DNA of 64,000 nt, taken from contig CP136064.1 in assembly GCA_032622095.1 (NCBI GenBank), forward strand, positions 126,901,605 to 126,965,604, given 5' to 3'. Both the position numbers and the translations under genes were made by a program. The notes below the pieces were generated by a model. That model had not been told where the DNA came from and did not search any database. It was given only the letters and a program-made list of their open reading frames with translations. Source of the stretch: Siphonodentalium dalli (Eukaryota > Mollusca > Scaphopoda > Gadilida > Siphonodentaliidae). Below are positions 1-10,315 of this stretch, piece by piece (position 1 is the first letter of the stretch; each line of letters opens with the position of its first letter).

Positions 1-498
1 TACATCAATACGTCGATGACTATAAAGAGCGTTAACCGGTTACATCTCCCAATATGGAAGATATAAGAAGCGTTGGTGTGTTAACCCCCACTGTGCCATT
101 TTTGTGACTGGGGAGGGAGAAGCGGTGCTCTGAGCTTATCCAAAATGCGACGTGGACGATCCCCGTGGGTTTTTACCCTTATATACGTTGAATTGACCCG
201 ATTTCAAGGTCAAGGTCACGTCGCACGGCCAAACGAATAGGCTTACGACACTCCCCATACGAAAGTATCCCCAGACACTAATTTTCATCGAAATCCAGTG
301 ATACTCGGGCGTTCGACCTTGAAATGACCCGATTCAAGGTCAAGGTCATGTCGCATGGGCAAATTAATAGGCCCATGCCAGTCCACGGCCGAAAATACCC
401 CACATACAAAGTTTCATCGAAATCGGCTTGGCCGTTTTCGAGTCCATCGCGAACAGACAGACAGACAGACACACAGATTTCCCAAAATATATAATTGA
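1..498 (-). mobile_element. Helitron-like unit, 3' part beyond window start
   Basis: On the minus strand this unit begins (5' end) at 498 with TCAATTATATATTTTGGG followed by a GACA/CTGT-rich microsatellite, and runs leftwards off the window. It carries the family's AAGGTCAAGGTCA blocks. Its 5'-TC end directly abuts the CTAG 3' end of the next unit at 499-502. The TC start, CTAG end and subterminal hairpin seen across the array are the known hallmarks of Helitrons. It has no coding capacity, so it would be non-autonomous. Confidence 0.55.
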
Positions 499-1131
499 CT
501 AGCCGATGAGCCCGACGTTGTCCGGGCTATTCAAAAACCAAATTTCAAGTCGATAGCTCCACCCGTTTCCGAGATCTGGTCTGCGCATGCGCGAAGCTTG
601 CGTCGCACGGGCTCGGCGACCCGATAAAAATCGTATCCGGGGCAAGATACATTCACATAGCAAATTTCATGTTGATAGCTCCACCCGTTTCCGAGATTTC
701 AATGCGCATGCGCTGCACGGGTGTCGCACGGGCTCGTCAGTACGACAAGGACGACCACCTGGTCAAACTACACACACGTACCAAGTTTCGTCCCGATCGG
801 TCGAGAATCGTAGACACTCAAAAGTATTGTTCCCGTATATCTCTCTGCAGATGCTAATAACGTTGAATGGCAAACAAACGCTCTTTATAGCGATGCGTAA
901 AAAACAAACGCTCATTAAATTATCACTTGATTAACCACCGCAGTGCCGTTTTTTTTCTCCTGAGGGTGGAGAATGTGTGCTCTGTGCAGTGCTTCTCCAA
1001 AATGCGACGTCGACGATTCCCGTGGGATTTTACCTTTGGATAGGAAGTTTGGTCTCGATCGGCCAACCCGTTTTCGATTCTATAAAGGACAGACAGACAA
1101 ACAAACAGAGGTCATCAAAATATATAATAGA
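499..1131 (-). mobile_element. Helitron-like unit, divergent 3' end
   Basis: Bounded by CTAG at 499-502 (3' end on the minus strand) and TC at 1130-1131 (5' end). The 3' hairpin is AGCCCG...CGGGCT around a loop ACGTTGT, a variant of the hairpin in the neighbouring units. The inner part differs from the other units and lacks most AGGTCA blocks, so this is a different subfamily or a unit with foreign filler. 633 bp, non-coding. Confidence 0.5.
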
Positions 1132-1807
1132 CTAGCAGGTGGACCCGACTTCGTCCCGGCTGTTTCCCCTCTGCTTTTCTGCGAATTGCGCGATTTGACC
1201 TTGAATTGTTCATTTTGAAGGTCAAGGTCAGATCGGATCACGATTTGACCCGTCCAAAACACTACCCTGACAAAAATACCCGACAACATTACCCGTTGAA
1301 ATCCATCCGGTTTACCCGATTTGACCTTGAATTGACCCGATTTCAAGGTCAATGTCACGTCGCACGGGCAAATGAATAGGCTTATAACACTCCCCATACG
1401 AAAGTATCCCTAGACACTAATTTTCATCGAAATCCCGTGATACTCGGACGTTTGACCTTGAAATTACCCGATTTCAACGCCAAGGTCGTGTCGCACTGGC
1501 AAATTAATAGGCCTATGCCACTCCCCGGTCGAAAGGTCAAGGTCACGTCGCACGGGCAAATGAATAGGCTTATGACACTCCCCATACGAAAGAATTTTCA
1601 TCGAAATCCCGTGATACTCGGGCGTTTGACCTTTAAATGACCCGATTTCAAGGTCAATGTCACGTCGCACGGGCAAAATAATAGGCCAATGCCACTCCCC
1701 GGCCGAAAGTACCCCCACATACCAAGTTTCATCGAAATCGGCTTGGCCGTTTTCGAGTCGATCGCGAACAGACAGACACACACATATTTCCCAAAATATA
1801 TAATAGA
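1132..1807 (-). mobile_element. Helitron-like unit
   Basis: 3' end CTAG at 1132-1135 with hairpin CCCGACTTCGTCCCGG just inside; 5' end TC at 1806-1807 preceded by the CCCAAAATATATAATA block. The body contains several TGACCTTGA/TCAAGGTCA motifs and the phrase TTTCATCGAAATC repeated. Immediately abutted on both sides by other units with no spacer. 676 bp, non-coding. Confidence 0.6.
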
Positions 1808-2414
1808 CTAGCTGGTGGACCCGACTTCGTCCGGGCTGTTTCCCCTCTGCTATTCGCGAATTGCGCGATTTGACCTTGAATTGATCATTTTGAATGTCAA
1901 GGTCAGGTCGGGGTCACAATTTGACCAGTCCAAAACACTACCCGGACAAAAGTATCCGACAAAAGTACCCGTCGAAATCCGTCCGGTTTTACCCGATTTG
2001 ACCTTGAATTTACCATTTTGAAGGTCAAGGTCATGTCGGGGTCACGATTTGACCTGTCAAAAACACTCCGTAACCCTAGGTATCAACATTCGCGATTTGA
2101 CCTTGGATTGACCATTTTGAAGATCAAGGTCTGGTCGGGGTCACGATTCGACCCGTCGAAATCACCCCCGGACACAAGTAACTCTAGGTATCAAATTTCG
2201 TCGAAATCCGTCCGTTTTACCCGATTTGACCTTGAATTGACCTTTTTGAAGGTCAAGGTCAGGTTGGGGTCACGATTTGACCCGTCCAAATCCATCCCTA
2301 GGAAAAATTACCCCTAGGTATCAAATTTCGTCAAAATCCATCGGGCAGTTTTCCCGGCCATAGCTAACACACACACACCCACACACACACAAAAGTCCCA
2401 AAATATATAGTAGA
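1808..2414 (-). mobile_element. Helitron-like unit
   Basis: CTAG at 1808-1811, hairpin GACCCGACTTCGTCCGGG, then repeated segments reading 'gatttgaccttgaattgacc', and a CACACA/GACAGA microsatellite before the TC end at 2413-2414. 607 bp. The internal segments (about 110 bp each, each with TGACCTTGA and AGGTCAAGGTCA) are tandem duplications within the unit. Confidence 0.6.
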
Positions 2415-3161
2415 CTAGCTGGTGGACCCGACTTCGTCCGGGCTGTTTCCCCTCTGCTTTTCGGCGAATTGCGATTTGACCCGTCAAAAACACTCCCCGG
2501 ACAAAAGTACCCGTCGGTTTTACCCGATGCAAATATCAAAGGCGATGAGTCAAGAGGAACGATTTAGTGCAAGTACATTATTTACGAGATGCGTCGAAAA
2601 CGGAAAAATAAGACGATCGAGGAAATCAACTAATAAGTATTGTTCCCGGGCAATAAATCTCTCCTCATAGTCCACACCCTGGGGCATAACTGGGAAGTGA
2701 AGACATAATTTTAGAAGGCCTCAAACCCGGTGGTCGTAGAATTAGATTTTTCATGGGAAAATGGACAGACTCCACGCTTGTATTGTATTAGGCAATAATC
2801 GAAGAGACATAAACGCATGTATTGACAATTTTGCCAGCCTTGGGAAGATTCGTAGAAGCGAGTTCCATGCAATGGAAATGCAAGCATATTTCCTATGTAA
2901 CGGTTTAACAGTGTCTAAACGCTCTTTACGACGACACTGTGGATACGAACGCTCTTTAACTATCAACGCGATTAACCCCACCGGTCATTTTTGTGACTGA
3001 GTGTGGAGAATGGGTGCTCTGAGCTTCTCCAAAACAGCGGTAAACACTTCATGTGGGTTTTTACCCATAGATAGCAAGTTTGGTCGAAATCCGTCCGGCA
3101 GTTTTCCCGGACATAGCTAACACACAAACAAACAGACAGAAGTCCCAAAATATATATTAGA
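2415..3161 (-). mobile_element. Helitron-like unit with unrelated filler
   Basis: CTAG at 2415-2418 with the usual hairpin; TC end at 3160-3161. The middle, about 2530-3050, is unlike the other units and contains two copies of AACGCTCTTTA (2918 and 2948), a motif that also occurs elsewhere in the window. It is either captured host DNA, as Helitrons can carry, or a nested insertion. 747 bp, no gene recognised in the filler. Confidence 0.5.
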
Positions 3162-3774
3162 CTAGCTGGTGGACCCGACTTCGTCCGGGCTGTTTTCCCT
3201 CTGCTTTTCGGCGAATTGCGCGATTTGACCTTGAATTGTCCATTCTGAAGGTCAAGTTCAGGTGGGGTCACGATTTGACCAGTCCAAAAAACTGCCCGGA
3301 CAAAAGTACCCGTGGAAATCTGTCTGGTTTTACCTGATTTGACCATTTTGAAGGTCAATGTCACATCGGGGTCACGATTTGACCCGTCCAAAACACTCCG
3401 TGGACCAAAGTAACCCTAGGTATCAAATTTCGTCGAAATCCCGTCAAAATCCGCGATTTGACCTTGAATTGACCATTTTGAAGGTCAAGGTCAAGGTCTG
3501 GTCGGGGTTACGATTTGACCCGTCCAAATCACCCCCCGGACAAAAGTAACTATATGTATCAAATTTCGTCAAAATCCGTCCGTTTTACCTGATTTGACCT
3601 TGGAAGGTCAAGGTCAGGGTCACGATTTGACCCGTCCAAAACCATCCCTGGGAAAAATTATCCCTAGGTATCAAATTTCGTCAAAATCTGTCAGGCAGTT
3701 TTCCCGGCCATAGCTAACAGACACACACACACACACAGACACACAGAAGTCCCAAAATATATAGTAGACTTAGA
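3162..3774 (-). mobile_element. Helitron-like unit
   Basis: CTAG at 3162-3165 and hairpin GACCCGACTTCGTCCGGG; TC end at 3773-3774. Holds at least four internal repeats built around TGACCTTGAATTGACC and AAGGTCAAGGTCA, plus the CACACA tail. 613 bp. Confidence 0.6.
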
Positions 3775-4128
3775 CTAGCTGTTTCCCCTCTGCTTTCCGG
3801 CGAAAGGCGCTATTTGACCTTGAATTGACCATTTTGAAGGTCAATGTCAGGTCGGGGTCACGATTTGACCCGTCCAAAACACACCAAGGACAAAAGTACC
3901 TGTCGAAATCAGTCAGGTTTTACCCGATTTGACCTTGAATTGACCATTTTGAAGGTCAAGGTCAGGTCGGGGTCATGATTTGACCCGTCCAAAACACTCC
4001 CCGGACAAAAGTATCCTAGGTATCAAATTTCGTCGAAATCCGTCAGGCAGTTTTCCCGGCCATTGCTAATAAACAGACAGAGGCAGACAAACAGACAAAC
4101 AGACATAAGTCCCCAAATATATATTAGA
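3775..4128 (-). mobile_element. Helitron-like unit, 3' hairpin deleted
   Basis: Last unit of the array. It starts with CTAG (3775-3778) but the ~20-bp hairpin that follows in its neighbours is missing, so the text goes straight to CTGTTTCCCCTCTGC. The TC end at 4127-4128 is followed by T (4129), the 3' neighbour expected for an A/T target on this strand. 354 bp. Loss of the 3' hairpin suggests the unit could not end rolling-circle transposition by itself. Confidence 0.55.
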
Positions 4129-4387
4129 TTATATGTATTACATAAAGATGTGAACATACATCTAGGGTCAGTGTGTGTTTATAAACAATCTAACATGGCA
4201 GTCAACTGATCATATCAACTGTATTCTGCAGACACATTGTTGGTGGATTGGTTGAATGCCATGTTTAATACACTGTTTATGAATGCATACTCACCCTGCT
4301 GTATGTTTGTCACATTGGTAGAGTAAATAGTAGTGTTTGTGTGGGATAGTTGTTATTAAAACACAGCAAACAAAGTTAACTTATTTT
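4129..4387. other. no feature recognised
   Basis: AT-rich DNA right of the Helitron array. No splice-bounded frame or repeat signature seen. Confidence 0.5.
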
Positions 4388-4535
4388 ATACAATTATTGC
4401 ATTGTTTCGAGGTTGACAAGAGGAATTGTCAATCCGAGGAAGTCAATATTCGCCAAGGCCATAGGCCGAGATGATTATTGACTTCCAATGGCTGACAATT
4501 CCTCGTGTTAACCAAGAAACAATGCGATAACTGTT
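4388..4535. repeat. imperfect hairpin (foldback A)
   Basis: The arms can be aligned as an imperfect inverted repeat of about 70 bp: the left contains GCATTGTTTCGAGGTTGAC and GAGGAATTGTCAATCCGAGG, the right the complement ending GAAACAATGCGATAACTGTT. The outer end AACAGTTATCGC is shared with hairpin B at 5425-5572, so both belong to one family. Confidence 0.6.
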
Positions 4536-5424
4536 TAATTTGATTTGACAAGACTTTGTGACTGGGAAAACCTGATCTATTTTCAGGTCTGATAATAAGT
4601 TTTGTTATCCTTCATCCCATTTTCCTCTCTTCTGATTGGCTGAGAGTGCGTCACATGGCGGGCGATAAATCACCATATTACCCTCGAGGGTAACATTGTC
4701 TCAGTTATTGACCGCTCAGCTGTTACCAGCAAACATAGAACTACGAAGAACTCACCACGCAGAGATTCTCTGACAGCTCTCTGATAATTTCGAAAAACAC
4801 TGTTTTTATAAACACCACTGTTTCATAACAACCGCGAATTTGCATAATTGTGTGTTTTTTATTTGCTATTAAAGCACGCTATGTATAAATTGTGTTATCA
4901 CAGACACATACGATGTACATACGTTACAACTACGTTTATGTGCTTGATCAAATAGCCACTCTTTGCTGTTTGTCAATTGACTATTTCTTTTCTTCAATAC
5001 ATTCCTCAGACTTCAGAGAATACCCGTATGTTGCGTAACAATCTGTGACATGTCAAATTATTTTTTCACCACTACAACGTGTTAGTTCCACATTTTAGCA
5101 ATCTGGAAATTAACACGTCTGTCGGCGTCTTCACGGCCATTAAAATTTAAAACGAAACCGAACATTTCGCTGCATGGCTACTCAACTTCGAACTTGCTTT
5201 GCTCCTCTTTCCGTGAACCGATTTCCACCATGCAACCAGCAAACTGACCGGAGAATAGCTGCGCGAATGACGGGTCTGTTAATTGATCCAGATTATGAAT
5301 GTTTTATTTTCTAAATAGCGATGATTCCAACATAAAATTAACTTTTCGAACTGGATTAAAGAATATATGCGCGTATTTATGCCTGCTACTAAGGATGTTC
5401 GTGTGTACTCCTTTGTCAGATACA
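4536..5424. other. possible interior of a hairpin-ended element
   Basis: Non-coding sequence between two hairpins with the same outer sequence (AACAGTTATCGC). It includes a further TGGCGGGCGATAA at about 4657. It may be the body of one element of about 1.2 kb with hairpin ends (4388-5572), or the two hairpins may be separate insertions; nothing here decides. Confidence 0.3.
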
Positions 5425-5572
5425 AAACAGTTATCACCCTTGTTTTCGTGAGACACGGGGATTTGTCGCCGCTCTCCCCCTGGAATGTCACCCTCGGGCC
5501 TGGCGGGTGACATTCCAGGTCTCGAGTGGGCGACAAATCCCCGCGTCTCACTCAATCGCGGGCGATAACTGT
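5425..5572. repeat. imperfect hairpin (foldback B)
   Basis: Arms of about 70 bp: left ACAGTTATCACCC, GGGGATTTGTCGCC and CTGGAATGTCACCC; right the complement GGGTGACATTCCAG, GGCGACAAATCCCC and GGGCGATAACTGT. Loop near 5493-5498. Same outer end as foldback A. Confidence 0.65.
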
Positions 5573-5816
5573 ATAATGTTAACCCCTGAAATATCTGACG
5601 TCACTCAGAACTGTTATTAACCTGTTGTTTCATTAATGAGGTAATATAGTCTGATGATATATGACAACAGTACTCAACATAATGTTTGTATACTGGTTGT
5701 GAAGCATCTCAGCCAATGCTGTAAATGCATGCATTTTCCAGGTTATTTTAAGGATTTATATCTGTTAAAAAGTCATAAAGCTCTAGTTTTTTTTTTCATG
5801 TGATACATCAGATCTT

Positions 5817-6543
5817 CAACGGGTTATGATGGGATATATAGAGGATATGAAATGAGTGTTTCTCTCATATGATATTTATGAAACGAGTCTAAGAATTTTC
5901 AGTTTTCTCGAGCCTCCGGCGAGAGAAAACTGAAAATTCGTGACGAGTTTCATAAATATCATATGAGAGAAACACGAATTACATATTCTATTTATCATAT
6001 GACACCTATAAATTGATTATGATGTCCAAAACGCACACAAATCACTAAATAGCTATATGACATCGGCAGCAAAAGGTTAATGTGACGTCACTTCATTGCA
6101 CCGGAAGCCCAATTACACCTGGTGAACTAGCAGAAATAATATGCACGCGAAGATATAGTGCGCAATTCTGTTCTCAGTTTGTGACATTATATCGTATGTT
6201 TATTAGATAAATGCGAATTCATATTCCATTTATCGTATAACAATGTCCAAAACTATATATTTCAAGATTATAATTGCGAGAATTTCGGCATCGCGTTGAT
6301 TGACGCGCACGAATTTGACCTGCATTTAGTTACAGATACGGCTCGGCACCGGCTGCCATTCAGCCAATCAAAACACACTTTTTGTCAACAAACCAATCAA
6401 ATTATCGGAAGGTGATATGAACTAGTAGTTCATATGAAATTGATTTATGACATACTTTCCAACGTAAATAATGATTGAGTCATATGATAAAAGATATTAT
6501 GAAACTCGTTTCATAAAATCTTATATCCCAACATAACTCGTTT
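5817..6543. mobile_element. TIR element with internal hairpin
   Basis: Imperfect terminal inverted repeats of 22 bp: left CAACGGGTTATGATGGGATA at 5817, right the complement of AAACGAGTTATGTTGGGATA ending at 6543. Inside the left end lies a strong hairpin, arms 5856-5909 and 5921-5975, containing TCTCTCATATGATATTTATG and its complement. No coding sequence. Flanking target duplication not clear. Superfamily not assignable by eye. Confidence 0.55.
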
Positions 6544-8343
6544 GAGATCCTCTATATATAACAAAACTGATGATTTTGCTTCACAAGTTCAAATTAAAAA
6601 AAATATATTCAGTAATACTTCAGACTCATTCAAAACCCTCATTCTGCGTAAGATCTTTGCACTTTGCACACAAACACGCAAGTCGGCGACGTCAAAGCAC
6701 AGCCTGCCCACATTGCCGAATCAACACATGCAGATCGCGGATAGTAACATCTATATACATACGTTGTTTTCGTAGCATCAAATATTTTACTATTAAACTT
6801 GAACCCATCATTAATATATGCTGGGACAAATAAGCAATAAATTTGCGATATATATTTAGCTCAACGTAAAATAGTGGACCGGACCGGAAAGTAACGTACC
6901 AGGAGAGAAAATCGGTCCAAAGTGGTCCAGTGGCACCCGGTGCGGAACGGAACGCGGTCGACCCCTGGACTTGATAAGTTGAACTTTTGCATGGTCCTGT
7001 TTGTACATTATAATGAATTTTAGTATTAAGGTCAAAACAAAAATACCTGTGTTTAGGGTTTCCCGACCGAATAGGCAAAATCGGCCCGACTCAAAACTTT
7101 TTATCACCTATTAAATTTTTAATTTTTTTCGGCAAATCGTCAGATCTATACATGTAGCAAAAACTGGGATCCAATGGGTTAACACACATCAGTCAAAATG
7201 AACTGTTTGGGACATGTTATGACTTATGACAAAGGGAATCGGTGCAATTGCCATGTTGTTATATCAAAACAAACAGCTTGTCGACAGATGACTTTGATCT
7301 TCACGACATACTCATGACAGCATAACTAAGATAATCTGTGCCCATTGCCCAAGCATGTGAAATTGAAGCACATGTTATGGAGGGTGCCCATGCACACAAA
7401 ATTTAAACCCCTGCAGATTATTTAATTAGATGCTGATGCAATAGCTTGATATAAATGTTTGTAGTGCGGATTACAAGTCAATCTTGTCAATTGCAAAAGC
7501 ATATCTTCTTGGCAAGTTATGCACATGTATGCCGGTGCACATGCCTGTGTATCCTACTATAATATAAATTACTTTATTAAACATATATTCCAGAATACTG
7601 GTATATTATATGTATGAACGGGCAGCTAACTCATCAGAATTCCAAACACTTCTGTTGCTGATTGACAGTTTAGTCATGCCCGTTTCTGTCTGATTGGACA
7701 GAGACGTCTGTCTGATTGCACATAGATGCACACCTGACAGCAATCTAAGGACATACCGGTAGCTTTTTCTCTTGTCACAATTAGTCCGTGTTTAAATTCA
7801 TTTCCGACATCTGATTTGGAATTTCTTTTCCAGATTAAGACAGAACGTTTATCCAAATTCCAATGTGCACGGGGGAAGTTGACTGAGTTCACTGCTTTGA
7901 TTGTCACCTAGTCATTTTAGATTAATGCCACAGAAAGATCTGAGATCCATGCCTGTGTACAATATTCTGGCAAACGAATGTTCCCACTGACTATATAATC
8001 TTAACTTTGGAAGCAAGAGCAAGCCTTAATCTTACTAATGGGAGTTTACTTGCAATGCTGTGATGAAGAATCAACTTGTATTTATCGTCCCCGATTTGTT
8101 ATTCATTTCTGGATGTTCAGCCTATGGGCTACACTATCACTGTAGTATACATGGGCTTTCATTTTACATAAACAATTAGGGACAGTACAGATATTTCTAA
8201 TATATCGATATCTGACTTATCTGTATCGGTATGTGTTGAACAATCCACTGTTCAGTGGCAAATATACACATGGCCCATCTTTGTTATTGTGTCGAACACA
8301 GGGAATGTGTCAATGCCCCCTCCCCCTGTATCCACTAATCCCA
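6544..8343. other. no gene recognised
   Basis: AT-rich sequence, short chance frames only, no splice pattern convincing enough to call an exon. Nothing repeated elsewhere in the window was noticed. Confidence 0.45.
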
Positions 8344-8450
8344 AGTAGGGCTGGGCGATATTGACCCAAAAATATATCGCGATATTATGGTGACAACATC
8401 ACGATAAACGATATTATTGCGATATTATTTTGGTATAAAACAATTGGTAA
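8344..8450 (+). mobile_element. hAT-like terminal fragment
   Basis: TAGGGCTGGGCGATATTGAC followed by clusters of ATATCGCGATAT and ACGATATTATTGCGATAT. This kind of terminal sequence is typical of hAT-type transposon ends in animals. The opposite end was not found, so this is a fragment or solo end. Confidence 0.35.
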
Positions 8451-9211
8451 GTACAAAGTATAGTATATATGCAATATTTCATGCATAAAGTTCCATCTTT
8501 GTGTCAGAGGGTTACTATGGGTCCATTTAAGTATTAATGTCCTCGAGCCTTTGACATTAAATTTATAAAGTTAGCTTTGGCAGTATGGGCTCTGTCAATG
8601 AATTCTCAGTCTTGGTGGGCAGGGTCTATAGAAAGTTCATATTACCTTTGTAAGTCTTCAATAGCATTTATTCATCTTTCATAAGAATAACACATCTCGA
8701 TTATCATCATCACCATCAACACATACAATCGAACATCATCCACAGACTGGCATAGTCTGATAATACACCTAACACACAGAGTGTTATAATACGCCAATAT
8801 ATATATTGAATAGGCCCGGCAACCAAATGCAAATATATTACCATTTGCATACATGATAAGCACGCATATGTACATACACAAATATATGTTAAAGGAACTT
8901 GAGGAGTTCCTGAAAATACAAGAGATGCCAGATATCCAATCTATCTAATTGAGATATCTACAAACTGGCATCTCAGGTTATCTGGAGATAACCTGACGAA
9001 AGTAATCACATTAAAATATAATTAAAATAGGAAATATACTCCTAACTATTGGGCCGTATATATTTTATGTCAAAATGGACAAACTCTATGCTGATTTACT
9101 TGAAGACAAAAGTATTAATAAAAACATGATTATAACGATAAAATATAGAAACTGTGAACATACCAGTTCAATGCTTGATTTTCCCCACATGTTTGCGATT
9201 AACTTGCGATT
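8451..9211. other. no gene recognised
   Basis: AT-rich, no convincing exon. An imperfect inverted pair around AGATGCCAGATATC and CTGGCATCTCAGG (8924-8990) is the only structure noticed. Confidence 0.4.
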
Positions 9212-9236
9212 TTAATCGCAGCTTCTGCGGTGGCTC
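9212..9236 (-). repeat. fragment of Harbinger-type MITE end
   Basis: GATTTTAATCGCAGCTTCTGCGGTGG matches, with few changes, the right terminus of the complete MITE at 44773-45095 (AATCGTAGCGTCTGCGGTGG). Only this terminal piece is present. Confidence 0.4.
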
Positions 9237-9270
9237 TAAGAGTAAGAAGACTAAGTTGTCAGTGGCTCCA

Positions 9271-9369
9271 CAGTTACTGGACATAAAGTCCCAAAACAAG
9301 GTTTTAATCGAATTTATAAATTGGTACTTTGATTAAAACGTTATTTTGAGACTTTATGTCCAGTAACTG
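9271..9369. mobile_element. short MITE, almost all inverted repeat
   Basis: A 99-bp unit starting CAGTTACTGGACATAAAGTC and ending with the inverse, GACTTTATGTCCAGTAACTG. Arms are about 40 bp, containing GGTTTTAATCG and its complement, around a ~20-bp centre. A second copy starts at 12119. No coding capacity. Confidence 0.65.
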
Positions 9370-9445
9370 CATGGTGGCTTGTAACCCTTATAAACACAGT
9401 CACAGGTATTTATTATTTTTTCTTTTGCCTAAATAAACTCTATTG

Positions 9446-9530
9446 AATCTTGAAATTAGGGCTACAACATTTCATCGTGAATACAATGTATCACGATACA
9501 GTTTCAAAAGATACGCATATCATATCATGT
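9446..9530 (+). mobile_element. hAT-like terminal fragment
   Basis: TTAGGGCTACAACATTTCAT followed by repeated TATCACGATACA motifs, resembling one end of a hAT-type element. No partner end found nearby. Confidence 0.3.
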
Positions 9531-9818
9531 GTATGTGTCATGTGTATCACAATACAGGAAATCAATAATTAATGTTTGAAGATGGGCTAGTGTAAAAAAG
9601 CAAAACCTGCAATTATCTCTCAAGTTGATATGTATACTAATTACTATGTATATTTGACTCATCTAGCCAACAAGTAAACTCCATTTTAGTCTAATTTAGA
9701 TTAAAATGAATTCTACCTCGAGTTATAAAATTGTTGTTTCCTATCATTCAGGCGGTATTCATTTGCTCATGTACTATAATATATTCTTCACAATCTTACC
9801 TGCTCTACCCCAATCGCT

Positions 9819-10310
9819 AAAGCTCGCCACACACGATGCGATATGTATCGTACGACAAATATCGGGCACCTGGTTACGGGTCAAATCGTAGCGTTTGCGG
9901 TGGAAAATCACACAACATTTTGTTGCATGATCATTGATTGGCCCCACAAAGAATAATAATCATTTTGATTTTCTAAAAATCTACGATCGAGTCATGCGAT
10001 TTATGGGAAGTAGCCAATCAGATTCAACTATTAATATGATCACATGATTTATTTCACAACATCCAGATATTTTGGACGTGGAAGAATGCATGCATTTATT
10101 GGGGCATATGCCATGATATGGGAGTCATCTATTTATGCATCTACAATATAACTACAATATAACTACAATTGAATACAAATAAACAAAACAAGGTGGATCA
10201 AAAATTGGACATCAGCAAATTGGTGTCTTTAAAATATCTGATTGTGAATTGGTGCATTCATGAGAAAGTAAACAACTAGATCATACGACCCGATCGCATC
10301 ATGTGCAGTG
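9819..10310. mobile_element. candidate Harbinger-type MITE
   Basis: Left end CGCCACACACGATGCGATAT after TAA; right end contains GATCGCATCATGTGCAGTGG, an imperfect inverse of the left. Inner GATCATACGACC near 10280 mirrors TCGTACGAC near 9850. The end type resembles that of the MITE at 44773, and a further end of the kind is at 12720-12777. The target duplication is not clear. Confidence 0.4.
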
Positions 10311-10315
10311 GTGTA

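Noticed and set aside
499-535. CCGATGAG followed by a GC stem, resembling a hammerhead ribozyme core
   Set aside because: The GAAA after stem II and the cleavage-site context are missing; the stem is the Helitron 3' hairpin variant.
587-934. 115-residue open frame on the plus strand
   Set aside because: It lies in a Helitron-like unit, has no splice context or recognisable motif, and is not shared by other units.
1464-1781. 105-residue minus-strand frame, with a similar frame at 278-472
   Set aside because: The shared peptide comes from the shared repeat DNA of the Helitron-like units and does not stay open in other copies.
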